A DNA stretch of 64,000 nt from Clostridium sp. 'deep sea' (GCF_014931565.1 NZ_CP063353.1:1426001-1490000), one strand, 5' to 3'; positions 35,550-43,919 are shown, numbered from the stretch's first letter. Numbers and translations are program-made. Notes: a model not told the origin generated them from the sequence alone.

Positions 35550-35940
35550 GTTCAACTACTATCTAAAATGATACAGTCTGAGAGAATCACTATACCTCCC
35601 ATTTGTCGCGATAGATTTACCATCTAATATGACACAATACTAAAACAATGCGGCCTCGATCTTTTCCTTACCTAGTGTTCAATTACCATCTAAAATGACA
35701 CAATACTAAAACCTCCTGTTATCGTTGCGCCCGTTATTGCTTGTTCAATTACCATCTAAAATGACACAATACTAAAACAACGATGGCTGCTCAACTGATG
35801 ATGATTCGGTTCAATTACCATCTAAAATGACACAATACTAAAACTAACCACATGCCTTTACCATGCCACCCTAAGTTCAATTACCATCTAAAATGACACA
35901 ATACTAAAACAGAGCGAACCTGCAATTCGAGCGTGTATTC
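35550..35940 (-). CRISPR. Orphan type II CRISPR array (degenerate left end)
   Basis: Repeats of 36 bases in a 66-base register with 30-base spacers: R1 35611-35646, R2 35677-35712, R3 35743-35778, R4 35809-35844, R5 35875-35910. R2-R5 are identical, beginning GTTCAATTACC and ending ACAATACTAAAAC on the plus strand. R1 differs in its left quarter; a badly decayed R0 lies at 35550-35585. In crRNA sense (minus strand) the repeat starts GTTTTAGTATTGTG, the hallmark of type II repeats. The last spacer (35911-35940) is followed in register by the tracrRNA anti-repeat. Decay at the left marks the trailer end, fitting minus-strand transcription. No cas gene is present. Spacers are distinct and not assigned. 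Confidence 0.9.
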
Positions 35941-36054
35941 GTTCAATTACCATCTAAAATGACACAAAGTGTTAAAATAAAGGTTTACTTAATCGCCATT
36001 TTAATGGTCGCCCTATAGAGGGCTAAATCACAAAATTTATTTTGTGATTTTTTT
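35941..36054 (+). ncRNA. tracrRNA fused in register to the CRISPR array
   Basis: Plus strand. Bases 35941-35967 equal the first 27 bases of the array repeat, so they pair perfectly with 27 bases of crRNA repeat. Then AGTGT (35968-35972, bulge), TAAAAT (35973-35978) which pairs with crRNA GUUUUA as in SpCas9 guides, AAAGG, a CCATT-tt-AATGG hairpin (35996-36007), GCCCT-atag-AGGGC (36010-36023), and a terminator AAATCACAAAA/TTTTGTGATTT (36025-36050) with T-run. This is the standard anti-repeat, bulge, lower stem, nexus, hairpin, terminator order. There is no clear own promoter; upstream is array sequence. Confidence 0.8.
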
Positions 36055-36075
36055 ATGTACTTTTTTAGGCAAAAT

Positions 36076-36106
36076 AAAAAATTATGGTTTAATATTACCA
36101 TAATTT
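36076..36106 (-). terminator. Terminator of the 57-residue membrane protein gene
   Basis: AAATTATGGT (36078-36087) pairs with ACCATAATTT (36097-36106). On the minus strand the stem is followed by TTTTTATTTT, so it ends the small gene whose stop is 52 bases before. Confidence 0.7.
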
Positions 36107-36157
36107 TGTATATAACTCACATATAATTAATGTATTTAAGAACTATACTGCTTACTT

Positions 36158-36331
36158 TTAATACCTATCCTTAGTTTTATTAATATAATCCTCCATTATC
36201 ATACCTAAACCACCAATGCTTGTTAAAATTCCACCTACCACTAATGATATTGCTTCACTTGATACTTGCTCTGAAAAAGCTATTATTATTAAGCCTAAAA
36301 CAAAAAAGACTGTATATTTTACGTCATTCAA
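36158..36331 (-). CDS. Small two-helix membrane protein (57 residues)
   Basis: Start TTG at 36331, seven bases after GGGGGAG. Two predicted membrane helices: VFFVLGLIIIAFSEQ and AISLVVGGILTSIGGLGMIM, with a charged tail EDYINKTKDRY. No family recognised; size and plan resemble small holin- or toxin-like membrane proteins but that is only shape. It is the only intact gene between the two IS110 copies. Confidence 0.6.
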   Translation of the reverse strand: MNDVKYTVFFVLGLIIIAFSEQVSSEAISLVVGGILTSIGGLGMIMEDYINKTKDRY

Positions 36332-36536
36332 TATTTTACTCCCCCGTTTTTTAATTTAGTTAATTTTACCACAGGTAAATGTAAATATATATGGTGGAAT
36401 TTAAGGCATTAAGCCTAAGTTTTCTGATTAACCACAACGAATACCAAAAAAAGATTGGTTATATAGCTCTTGACTTTGAGGTTTAAACATGAAACATACA
36501 GATTTAAAACACCAGTTTTTTTGATTGACCACTAAG
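36332..36536. repeat. Host dispersed repeat before IS110 copy 2
   Basis: No gene. Carries TAAGTTTTCTGATTAACCAC, AAAAAGATTGGTTAT, TTGAGGTTTAAACATGA and ATTGACCACTAAG, in the same order as the segment around 35400-35510. Copy 2 begins directly after CCACTAAG. Confidence 0.6.
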
Positions 36537-36636
36537 ACTAACTATGTTAAGTCAAGTGTTAAATTAAAATAATTTTGAACACGCACTTAAATAAGAGTAG
36601 ATTTCTACTCTTATTTTTTATATAGTATTTTAGTTT

Positions 36637-37815
36637 CTAACTAGCTTTAAACATTACATTATTTCTAAGTAAGTGATATATTACTCTAATTAATTTTCTT
36701 GCAACATGAGATAGAGCAACGAAATAATGCTTACCCTCATTTAGTTTTTTATTGAGATAATCTTTAAACACTGAATCATACATAGCTACTGATCTAGCAG
36801 CACTAATTAAAGCTGCTCTAAGATAAGTTGAACCTCGCTTAACCATCTTGCCATTACCTTTGAATTTTCCAGATTGCTTAGTTGAAGGATCTAAACCAGC
36901 ATAGGCCAAAAGTTTAGAAGGTGAACTAAAGTTATGAATTGAGCCTATCTCAGATAATATGATAGAGCCATACACAATTGAGATCCCTGGTATTGAGAGT
37001 ATTGGTGAATCAAGCCCTGTCATCATGCCTTTAATTTCTTGCTCGATATTCTTGATTCTTTTCTGACATGCTTGTACTTCTTCTATGCTATATACTAAGT
37101 CCATCTCATGCGACTTACAAACTACACCAATAGAGTTTTGAGCTAGTTTTTATTTTTATAGCTGTATCTTTTGTATATTTCCCATTAGAATTTTTGGTTA
37201 ATATATTGGTTAACTTAGTGAGGTGTGCGTTTTTTAGAGACTCAGCAGATGGGTATTCCTTTAGTCTTCATACATTGATTTTTGATGTATTGAAGGGAAA
37301 TTTTGCTTTAGTTCTGGAAAGGTACAGCTTAGGATTCTTGTAATAGATATTTTATGAGAACTGCATATTTTTACCCAGCGAGTTCTTATTCTTGTTAGAG
37401 ATTTAATCTCGTTTATATGGTATGATATTGGGGTGTAGGGCTTGTGGTCTTCAGTGTGCAATATTTTGGCAATCATTTTTGCGTCTATCTTATCTGTTTT
37501 TGTTTTGCGAAGGGTCTGAGCTTTTCGATATAGGTTAGTGCTGAGTGGGTTTAGTACTACTAAGTTAAAGCCCTTTTCATACAGGTAGTTACGTATATTA
37601 TTGCTATAATGCCCTGTAGACTCAAGTCCAATTTTTATCTTGCTCTTATTTACCTTTGGTATCTTGGATAATAGTTTTTCAAACCCAGCTTTATTATTGG
37701 CTATTGTAAATACTTCTTCTATTACTTCACCCTCAGAGTTAACAATAAAACAGTCATGTTTTGTACTCGCTACATCAATTCCTACATAGATCATTAATTG
37801 ACCTTCTCCTTTCAT
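36637..37815 (-). pseudogene. IS110-family transposase, frameshifted (copy 2)
   Basis: The N-terminal frame (37261-37815, 184 residues) includes the DEDD domain and continues through the point where copy 1 is broken, then stops after a missing G near 37265 (TTTAGTCTTC against TTTAGTGCTTC in copy 1). A further two T are missing near 37147 (T5 against T7), which restores the frame, so the Transposase_20 part 36637-37104 is intact (155 residues). The ~40-residue stretch between is out of frame. Likely inactive. Copies 1 and 2 are broken at different sites. Confidence 0.85.
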
Positions 37816-38030
37816 TGATGCTGTTATTCCATCAGCTTTATGTTCTATATCCTTGCTAGAGATAAAACGTCTATGCGTTATCTAACTAATTAATAGTTGT
37901 AACATAAAGCTGTGGTTATGGTCTTTGTGAAATAGTCTAAGCTATAGAACACAAGTAATAATCCACAGCATCTGTTACTTTGATTATACGCTATATTTCT
38001 AATAGCTTAACCACTCTTTTATTATACAAG
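37816..38030 (-). ncRNA. Candidate IS110 bridge RNA region, copy 2
   Basis: Same as 35111-35335, with no visible change over most of its length. Conservation while the coding part decays is consistent with recent spread or with a functional RNA; it is short evidence. Confidence 0.35.
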
Positions 38031-38088
38031 TACACGAAGAAAAGATTGGTTTTTGTGGTTTTTGATTTTTTAAATGCTACTTAATGCT

Positions 38089-38120
38089 TTAATATGCGGT
38101 CGGGAGAACCCCGACCCTAC
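38089..38120. repeat. REP-like hairpin GGTCGGG/CCCGACC, copy 2
   Basis: Same sequence and orientation as 33714-33746: TTAATATGCGGTCGGG then AGAACCCCGACCCTAC. It lies just outside IS110 copy 2, as copy 1 of the hairpin lies just outside IS110 copy 1 on the other side. Confidence 0.75.
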
Positions 38121-38129
38121 GTTTTTTAC

Positions 38130-38702
38130 CTACTTTATCTCAGTAAGGGAATAGGCTTTTTTTATTAGCTTACTGTATAAATATACGTCATTTTTTAAAA
38201 AGTTATTTTCATTAATATATTCAACTGGTAGCCACTGTACTCCGCTGTTTTCATCTTTTTTAATTGTTAACTGTTCATTTTCATTGGCTATTAAGATATA
38301 GGCTACAGATAAATGCACATGACAGCTAATATACTTTTCTTTTTTAACATGCCCTCCAACTGGAAGAATATCTAGTGCTACTATTTTATTAGCTAAAGCT
38401 GTAACTGTTTTAATGCCTGTTTCTTCTTTGGCCTCTTTTATTGCTACCTTTAATAAGTCTGCCTCACCGTCGGCATGCCCACCTGTCCATGCCCAGTTAT
38501 TAATAATATGGTGGTTAACCATTAGTACTTTTGCCAGCTCTTTGTTCATTATAAAACCCGAGCTGGTAATGTGGGCAAACTCGTTATCTCTTAACAATAT
38601 GTTATGTGGAAACTGCTGTATGTATTTTAGTATTACCTTTTGATCTTGAGCTTCTTGGGCATTTATAGGTTGATAGTGTTTTATTTGATTTATATAGTTC
38701 AT
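38130..38702 (-). CDS. NUDIX hydrolase
   Basis: 190 residues. NUDIX box seen as GGHADGEADLLKVAIKEAKEETGI (outline), matching Gx5Ex7REUxEExGU with Lys in place of Arg before EE. Preceded by an N-terminal ~55 residues typical of ADP-ribose/Coenzyme A-like subgroups (HITSSGFIMNKELAKVLMVNH). Hydrolyses a nucleoside diphosphate linked to another moiety; substrate not known. The start has GAGGAT upstream. Confidence 0.88.
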   Translation of the reverse strand: MNYINQIKHYQPINAQEAQDQKVILKYIQQFPHNILLRDNEFAHITSSGFIMNKELAKVLMVNHHIINNWAWTGGHADGEADLLKVAIKEAKEETGIKTVTALANKIVALDILPVGGHVKKEKYISCHVHLSVAYILIANENEQLTIKKDENSGVQWLPVEYINENNFLKNDVYLYSKLIKKAYSLTEIK

Positions 38703-38857
38703 GGTTTATCCTCTTTATTATTTAGGTATTTTATATGTACCACTAGCCTGTACTTAATAACACTTTATATTATTTTACTACAATTTACGTTAACACTCAT
38801 TTTTATTTTTGATATAGGGTAACCTAATTGTAGCAGTTAATTATGGGGGTTATATTT

Positions 38858-40417
38858 GTGGTTGAGAATTTATCTTATTTACATAAATCACACTCACTAT
38901 GGCTGAGTGATATAGAGCGACCTAAGTTTCCTAAGCTTGTAGATAAACACAACGCCGATGTTGTGGTTATAGGTGGTGGAATTGTTGGTGTTACTACTGC
39001 CCTTTTGTTACAAGAACAGGGTTATAACACTATTTTATTAGAGGCCCGTAGCTTAGCAAGTGGTGCTAGTGGTCATACATCGGCAAAGATAACGTCTCAA
39101 CACCAAGTTAAGTATAGTGAAATTTTAAAAGAGGTAGGGTTAAAAAAAACACAGTTATATGTTAAAGCCTCTAACGCAGGAGCTAGCTTAATTAGGCAAT
39201 TAATTAATAAATATAAGATAGAGTGTGATTATCAAGAGCTACCTGCTTATGTTTATACAACTAATTCACAGCATTTAGCTAGCTTAAAACAAGAACAACA
39301 GGCGGCTAACAAGGCTGGTTTAAACTATGAGTTTGTAAAGAATATAGAATCATTGCCTTTTAAAATTGCAGGTGCTTTACAGCTAACAGGTCAAGCCCAG
39401 TTTAATCCAGTGAAATATATTTATGGATTGGCAAATGCGTTTATTAAGTTAGGCGGACACATTTATGAAAACTCACGGGTCTCTAAAATAAGCATTGCTA
39501 ACCCAGCTTGGGCTTTTACTCGAGATGGTTTAGTTGAAACAAATAAACTAGTAATAGCTACACATTTTCCAATATATGATTTTTATAATGGTTTCACAGC
39601 AAGGCTGCATGGCGAACGCTCTTATGTAATAGCCATAAAGCCTAACTCCCCACAACCCAAAGGTATTTTTATTACAGCAGATAGACCTATTTTATCATTA
39701 AGAACTATGATTTATAACGGTGAAGAGCTTTTATTAGTTGGGGGATGTGGACATAGTACTGGTCTTTACCAAAAAAGTGTTTCACCATACCGTATTTTGA
39801 TGGAGCGCATTAAAAAGTTTTACCCCCATGCTGAGCTAATAGCTACCTGGTCAGCTCAAGACTATATTAGTTTGGATAAACTGCCTTACATAGGCAGGTT
39901 AGTACCTTGGTATGGTGAGGCCTTGGTGGCAACTGGCTTTGCTAAATGGGGTATGACTATGGGCTCAGTTTCTGCATTAATTTTAGCCAATTTAGTTAAA
40001 AACAATGAACACCCTTTTAAAAAGGTTTTTTCACCTAGTAGGGCAGATATGTTGTATAAGTTTATGAATTTAATGCAAAATGGCTCCCGTTTTTTTAAAC
40101 ACCTGGTGATAAGCCGCATAAAACACCAAACTACTGAGCTTAGTAATATTGCTAAAGGAGACGGCGGCATTATTAATTACAACGGTAAAGCCGTTGGAGT
40201 TTATCGTGACTTTAACGGTAAACTACATGCAGTTAAACCCTACTGCTCTCATTTGGGTTGTATGCTTAGCTTTAATAAAGCAGAAAAAAGCTGGGACTGC
40301 CCCTGCCATGCCTCACGTTTTAATTACGATGGCAGTGTTATTGAGAGCCCTACTCGTATAAATTTAGAGACCATAGTACTGAAAGGATTTTATAATGGCA
40401 CTGACAAAAAAGATTAA
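38858..40417 (+). CDS. FAD-dependent oxidoreductase with C-terminal Rieske [2Fe-2S] domain
   Basis: 519 residues from the GTG at 38858, eight bases after GGGGG; the upstream ATG at 38843 has no site. The N-terminal DAO-type domain has GGGIVGVTTALLLQEQGY and LEARSLASGASGHTSAKI. The C-terminal ~90 residues form a Rieske centre: CSHLGC (Cys468, His470, Cys473 counting from 38843) and CPCH (Cys486, Cys488, His489), ligands plus the disulfide pair. Related to YhfW. Probably moves electrons from a substrate through FAD and the Fe-S cluster; the electron partner is unknown. The last 23 bases overlap the next gene. Confidence 0.92.
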   Translation: MVENLSYLHKSHSLWLSDIERPKFPKLVDKHNADVVVIGGGIVGVTTALLLQEQGYNTILLEARSLASGASGHTSAKITSQHQVKYSEILKEVGLKKTQLYVKASNAGASLIRQLINKYKIECDYQELPAYVYTTNSQHLASLKQEQQAANKAGLNYEFVKNIESLPFKIAGALQLTGQAQFNPVKYIYGLANAFIKLGGHIYENSRVSKISIANPAWAFTRDGLVETNKLVIATHFPIYDFYNGFTARLHGERSYVIAIKPNSPQPKGIFITADRPILSLRTMIYNGEELLLVGGCGHSTGLYQKSVSPYRILMERIKKFYPHAELIATWSAQDYISLDKLPYIGRLVPWYGEALVATGFAKWGMTMGSVSALILANLVKNNEHPFKKVFSPSRADMLYKFMNLMQNGSRFFKHLVISRIKHQTTELSNIAKGDGGIINYNGKAVGVYRDFNGKLHAVKPYCSHLGCMLSFNKAEKSWDCPCHASRFNYDGSVIESPTRINLETIVLKGFYNGTDKKD

Positions 40418-41321
40418 AAAAAACTGCAATTATTTTGAGGGCTGGTATTATCGTTTAATTAATCCTGTTAGTAAAAAGTCTTTGGCTTTTATACCTGGCA
40501 TATCCTTAGGTAAAGATAAACATGCTTTTATTCAATTGTTAACTAGCGATGGTTTAATAGACTACTATCGATTTCCTGTAAATCAGTTTAGTTACAAAAA
40601 ACCACTGACAATTAAGATTGCTGATAATTTTTTTAATAAAAAGGCTTTAGAGGTGAATTTAAATGGTGTTAATAAAATTAGTGGTTCTTTAAAGCTAACA
40701 GATATTCAGCCCCTAAGTTTTAATTTAATGGGCCCCTTTGCGCTTTTGCCTAATTTACCCTGTTACCACGGTGTTATTAGTATGCAACATAAGGTTAATG
40801 GCACCCTAAAAATAAATAATGAAGTAAGCCATTGGAATAACTTAGGGTATATTGAAACAGATAAAGGTCACTCGTTTCCTAATGGCCATATTTGGTTACA
40901 GTGTAATAGCTTTAGAAATTGTAAAAACCTAAGTTTATCATGTGCTATCTCCGAAATTACTATTGCTCGTAGGTCTATTCCAGTTTGTTATATTTTAATT
41001 CACCATAACAATAAACGGTATTATTTTACTACTTGGTTAGGTGCTAAAACTAAACATATTATTTATAAGAACAATAATTTAAATCTTATTATAAAACAAC
41101 GTAACCACGATCTAAAAATTAACATACTTATGCCCCAAAACTATTTAAAAGAAAAAAATTTATTAGTTTCCCCAAGTCAAGGATCTATGGTAAGCCATGT
41201 TAATGAGATTTTAAATGCTAATATTCATTTAACTTATTTACACAAAAATAGAACTATTATTGATGATAAAGGTACAATGTGTGCTGTTGAAATTAAAAAC
41301 ATTCACTATCTCTATCCCTAA
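40395..41321 (+). CDS. Tocopherol cyclase family protein
   Basis: 308 residues. FEGWYYRLINP near the N-terminus, LMGPFALLPNLPCYHGVISMQH, and GYIETDKGHSFPNGHIWLQCNSF are the hallmark stretches of the tocopherol cyclase-like family (a beta-rich lipocalin-type fold). Bacterial members in non-photosynthetic anaerobes have no known substrate and are unlikely to make tocopherol. It overlaps the Rieske/FAD gene, so the two are co-expressed, which suggests a shared redox or lipid-soluble substrate. The start has AAAGGA upstream. Confidence 0.8.
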   Translation: MALTKKIKKNCNYFEGWYYRLINPVSKKSLAFIPGISLGKDKHAFIQLLTSDGLIDYYRFPVNQFSYKKPLTIKIADNFFNKKALEVNLNGVNKISGSLKLTDIQPLSFNLMGPFALLPNLPCYHGVISMQHKVNGTLKINNEVSHWNNLGYIETDKGHSFPNGHIWLQCNSFRNCKNLSLSCAISEITIARRSIPVCYILIHHNNKRYYFTTWLGAKTKHIIYKNNNLNLIIKQRNHDLKINILMPQNYLKEKNLLVSPSQGSMVSHVNEILNANIHLTYLHKNRTIIDDKGTMCAVEIKNIHYLYP

Positions 41322-41453
41322 TTTTTTTTAACCCATTTCTAACCACTATTTACTTTTTATATAATAAAATAAAATAGTGATTTTTAATTTTATAAACTTA
41401 ATGCCTTGCTTAATAATTAATTTTATCCCCTATAAAAAATAAAATAATTAATA

Positions 41454-41482
41454 TTGACATTAATATATTTAATGTGTAATAT
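41454..41482 (+). promoter_or_regulatory. Promoter of the MFS transporter gene
   Basis: TTGACA (41454-41459), a 17-base spacer and TAATAT (41477-41482), followed by a purine start region. The spacer holds an AT inverted repeat TTAATATATTTAA, a possible operator. Confidence 0.65.
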
Positions 41483-41567
41483 AATATTATTAAGTTAAAT
41501 GTTAATAATAGTGGCGGTATTGCTTAATAATAAAATTAACAATTGTTTTCATTAGGGGGTAGATAAG

Positions 41568-42818
41568 GTGAACAAAAAAAAACTATTTAATAAAAATTTT
41601 GTGTTGCTTTGGTTAGGGCAAACTGTTTCACAGATAGGCAATACAGCTGGCTCTATTGCTTTAATATGGTGGATTACTACCGAGAGGTCGGTTGAGGCTT
41701 TAGGTATTATGGCAATGGTATCTGGCTTAGTTGCTGTAATTGCAGGCTCTTTTGCAGGGGCTTTAGTAGATAAGCTTAATAAAAAATATATTATTGTTAT
41801 ATGTGATTTACTACAGTTTATTATTTACGCAATTTTAGGGTATTGTGCCTTAAAAGCTAAATTAACTTTACCAGTATTATATACTTGCAGTGGTTTTTCT
41901 ACTTTAGTAACAGTTATGTTTGGACCTGCAATTAGTGCATCTGTTCCCTTAATTGTTGATAAAGAGGACTTAGTTAAAGCTAATTCCTTAACTAAGTCTT
42001 CGGAGAGTTCTGTAAAAATAATTGGTTTTGTAGTGGGCGGAATTGGATTAAGCCTATTTGGAGTACCAATGTTTTTAGTCCTTGATAGCATTACCTATTT
42101 GATTTCAGCTATTTCCGAAATGTTTATTCTTATTCCTTATAAGGTAAAGAATAAGGTGAAAATAAAGTTTAAAGCTATTGTTTGTGATATAAAACTGGGT
42201 TATAACTATGTAAAAACAGACAAGGGTTTGTTTACAATTATGATTTTTGCCATGTTAGTTAATGTTTTATTTATTCCTATATTTTTATTACTACCTATGT
42301 ATGTTAAATATACCTTAGGTTTTGATAGTAATGTGTATGGCTTTTTTTCAGCAGCCATGTTAACAGGCTTTTTATTAGGCTCACTAATTCTTTCTACTGT
42401 AGATGTTGCTAAAAAATTTCCCCAATTATTAAAGTGGTGTATGTTAATTATAGGTTTATGTTTATTACCTTTGTCATTACTACCACAACATTTATGGTAC
42501 TTAAACTTAATAACCTTTGTTATATGTGGATTAGTTAACTCTATATTTAATATAAGCCTTATGACAAGCATTCAAAAAACTACTAAGCAGGAACACATGG
42601 GTAAAGTTTTTGGTTTTATGAATACAGTTTCTATGGGTTTACAACCAGCAGCCCAAGGTTTAACAGGTTATATAGCTAAGTTTGTTGCTATAACAACTAT
42701 TTATTTAGTATGTAGTGTGTCAATAATAATATCTGGAATACAATTTGCCTTTAATAAGCTCATGGTAGCTAGAGTTACAGGCCATAATACTGAAACTCAA
42801 CCTGCTATTGCGGATTAA
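41568..42818 (+). CDS. MFS transporter (drug:H+ antiporter-3 / macrolide efflux-like)
   Basis: 416 residues with twelve predicted membrane helices, beginning LWLGQTVSQIGNTAGSIALIWWI, the typical start of the MFS subgroup around MefA-like exporters; SGLVAVIAGSFAGALVDKLNKKYII holds the loop 2/3 motif in a GxLVDRxxRR-like form. GTG start with GGGGGTAGATAAG upstream. Probably a proton-driven exporter; substrate unknown. Confidence 0.88.
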   Translation: MNKKKLFNKNFVLLWLGQTVSQIGNTAGSIALIWWITTERSVEALGIMAMVSGLVAVIAGSFAGALVDKLNKKYIIVICDLLQFIIYAILGYCALKAKLTLPVLYTCSGFSTLVTVMFGPAISASVPLIVDKEDLVKANSLTKSSESSVKIIGFVVGGIGLSLFGVPMFLVLDSITYLISAISEMFILIPYKVKNKVKIKFKAIVCDIKLGYNYVKTDKGLFTIMIFAMLVNVLFIPIFLLLPMYVKYTLGFDSNVYGFFSAAMLTGFLLGSLILSTVDVAKKFPQLLKWCMLIIGLCLLPLSLLPQHLWYLNLITFVICGLVNSIFNISLMTSIQKTTKQEHMGKVFGFMNTVSMGLQPAAQGLTGYIAKFVAITTIYLVCSVSIIISGIQFAFNKLMVARVTGHNTETQPAIAD

Positions 42819-42873
42819 AAGATATGTTACAAAACAAATAACATCTATTAAAGTCACATTAATAAAATAACTC

Positions 42874-42909
42874 AAAAAAGTAATTGCTTTTGGTAGCAAT
42901 TGCTTTTTT
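42874..42909 (+). terminator. Terminator after the MFS gene
   Basis: AAAAAAGTAATTGCT paired with AGCAATTGCTTTTTT, 13 of 15 pairs, T-run on the right. About 56 bases after the stop codon. Confidence 0.8.
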
Positions 42910-43039
42910 ATTATTGCTCTAAGAACTCATAGCAAAGTGTTTAGCAGTAAATAATATTGATATATTCGTTTACTTAGAGTTACTATTACACTACAATAGT
43001 AGCTATAGTAAAAAAACCAAACTATTTGGGAGTGTGAAT

Positions 43040-43855
43040 ATGGAGATACGCAAAATGAGCTTTATAAAAAGGCTAAAAGCAGCTGTAGCTAATTTTAATT
43101 TTGCTAATATTATTATTAAAGAAAGAACCCGTACAGCAGTTAAGTATTTTGCAATTTTAGCCTTTTGTATTAGTTTAGTAATTGGTGTTACCAGTTACCT
43201 AGTGTTAAAACCTGTTTTTGTAAGCATTGCAACACAGTTGGAAAATGAAGTACCAGATTTTAATATTACAAACGGCATTTTAACCGTAGATGGACCTCAA
43301 CCTTATTATAATGATGACTCAGAAACTCTTTTGGTTGTGGATTCAACTGGTAACCTTAAAATAGAGGATTTAAAAGCTCAAACTACTACAAAGGATATTC
43401 TATTTTTTAGTAAGGATAAGGTGTATTATTATTCACCTAAAAACAGTAGTTTAAAACAAGAATTTAGTTATAGTTTACTAAAGGTTGATTTTAGCAAACA
43501 ATCTATTTTAAATGCCTTACAAACCCATAATATTGCTTTTTTCTTAGCTTTATATGTTTCTGTAGTTGCATTTGTTGCTAAGTTTATTGGAACCATACTT
43601 GCCTGGATCTTAGCTTTAGCCACTGCCTCAATTAAAAGGGTAAAGTTAACTGGAGGTCAAAAATACTCTTTAGCTTTATATGCCCTAACTATTCCATCGT
43701 TGTTTAATGTAATGTTTAATTTATCTAGGTTTAGATTTTTTTATTACTTGATAATTGTTATTTATTTAGCTAAGTATATGGATGCTATAAAAAGAGATAA
43801 AAATAAAAATACTCACATTAATAATGATTCTTTTAGCATCAATAACCAAATCTAA
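43040..43855 (+). CDS. DUF1189 membrane protein
   Basis: 271 residues from the ATG at 43040 (GGGAG upstream). One helix near residues 33-55, an outside domain of ~110 residues (DFNITNGILTVDGPQPYY, LLVVDSTGNLKI), then three to four helices. This is the DUF1189 plan. Such proteins are common in Firmicutes and their role is not known. A hairpin terminator follows. Confidence 0.85.
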   Translation: MEIRKMSFIKRLKAAVANFNFANIIIKERTRTAVKYFAILAFCISLVIGVTSYLVLKPVFVSIATQLENEVPDFNITNGILTVDGPQPYYNDDSETLLVVDSTGNLKIEDLKAQTTTKDILFFSKDKVYYYSPKNSSLKQEFSYSLLKVDFSKQSILNALQTHNIAFFLALYVSVVAFVAKFIGTILAWILALATASIKRVKLTGGQKYSLALYALTIPSLFNVMFNLSRFRFFYYLIIVIYLAKYMDAIKRDKNKNTHINNDSFSINNQI

Positions 43856-43896
43856 ATATATTAACTCACTTACTAAACATAAATTAATTAAGCTTG

Positions 43897-43919
43897 TAAG
43901 TCGTTTAAATAACGGCTTA
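43897..43919 (+). terminator. Terminator after the DUF1189 gene
   Basis: TAAGTCGTT-taaat-AACGGCTTA, nine pairs with one G-T, followed by TTTTATTTT. Confidence 0.65.

Larger units (their letters stand above)
36537..38030 (-). mobile_element. IS110-family insertion sequence, copy 2
   Basis: About 1.49 kb, same orientation and nearly identical to copy 1. Left plus-strand flank CCACTAAG is the same; right flank is TACACGAAG rather than AACGCTAAGG, so the two insertions are in different copies of the host repeat. CT core at both junctions on the transposase strand. Together with copy 1 it brackets the CRISPR/tracrRNA remnant as a composite-like unit. Confidence 0.85.

Noticed and set aside
35550-35940. 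Type I, III or V CRISPR array
   Set aside because: The 36-base repeat starting GTTTTAG and the adjoining tracrRNA fit type II. No cas genes exist here to confirm a subtype.
35941-35976. A seventh CRISPR repeat with a decayed end
   Set aside because: The change after base 27 is not random: it continues as tracrRNA bulge, stem, hairpins and terminator, so I call it the anti-repeat.
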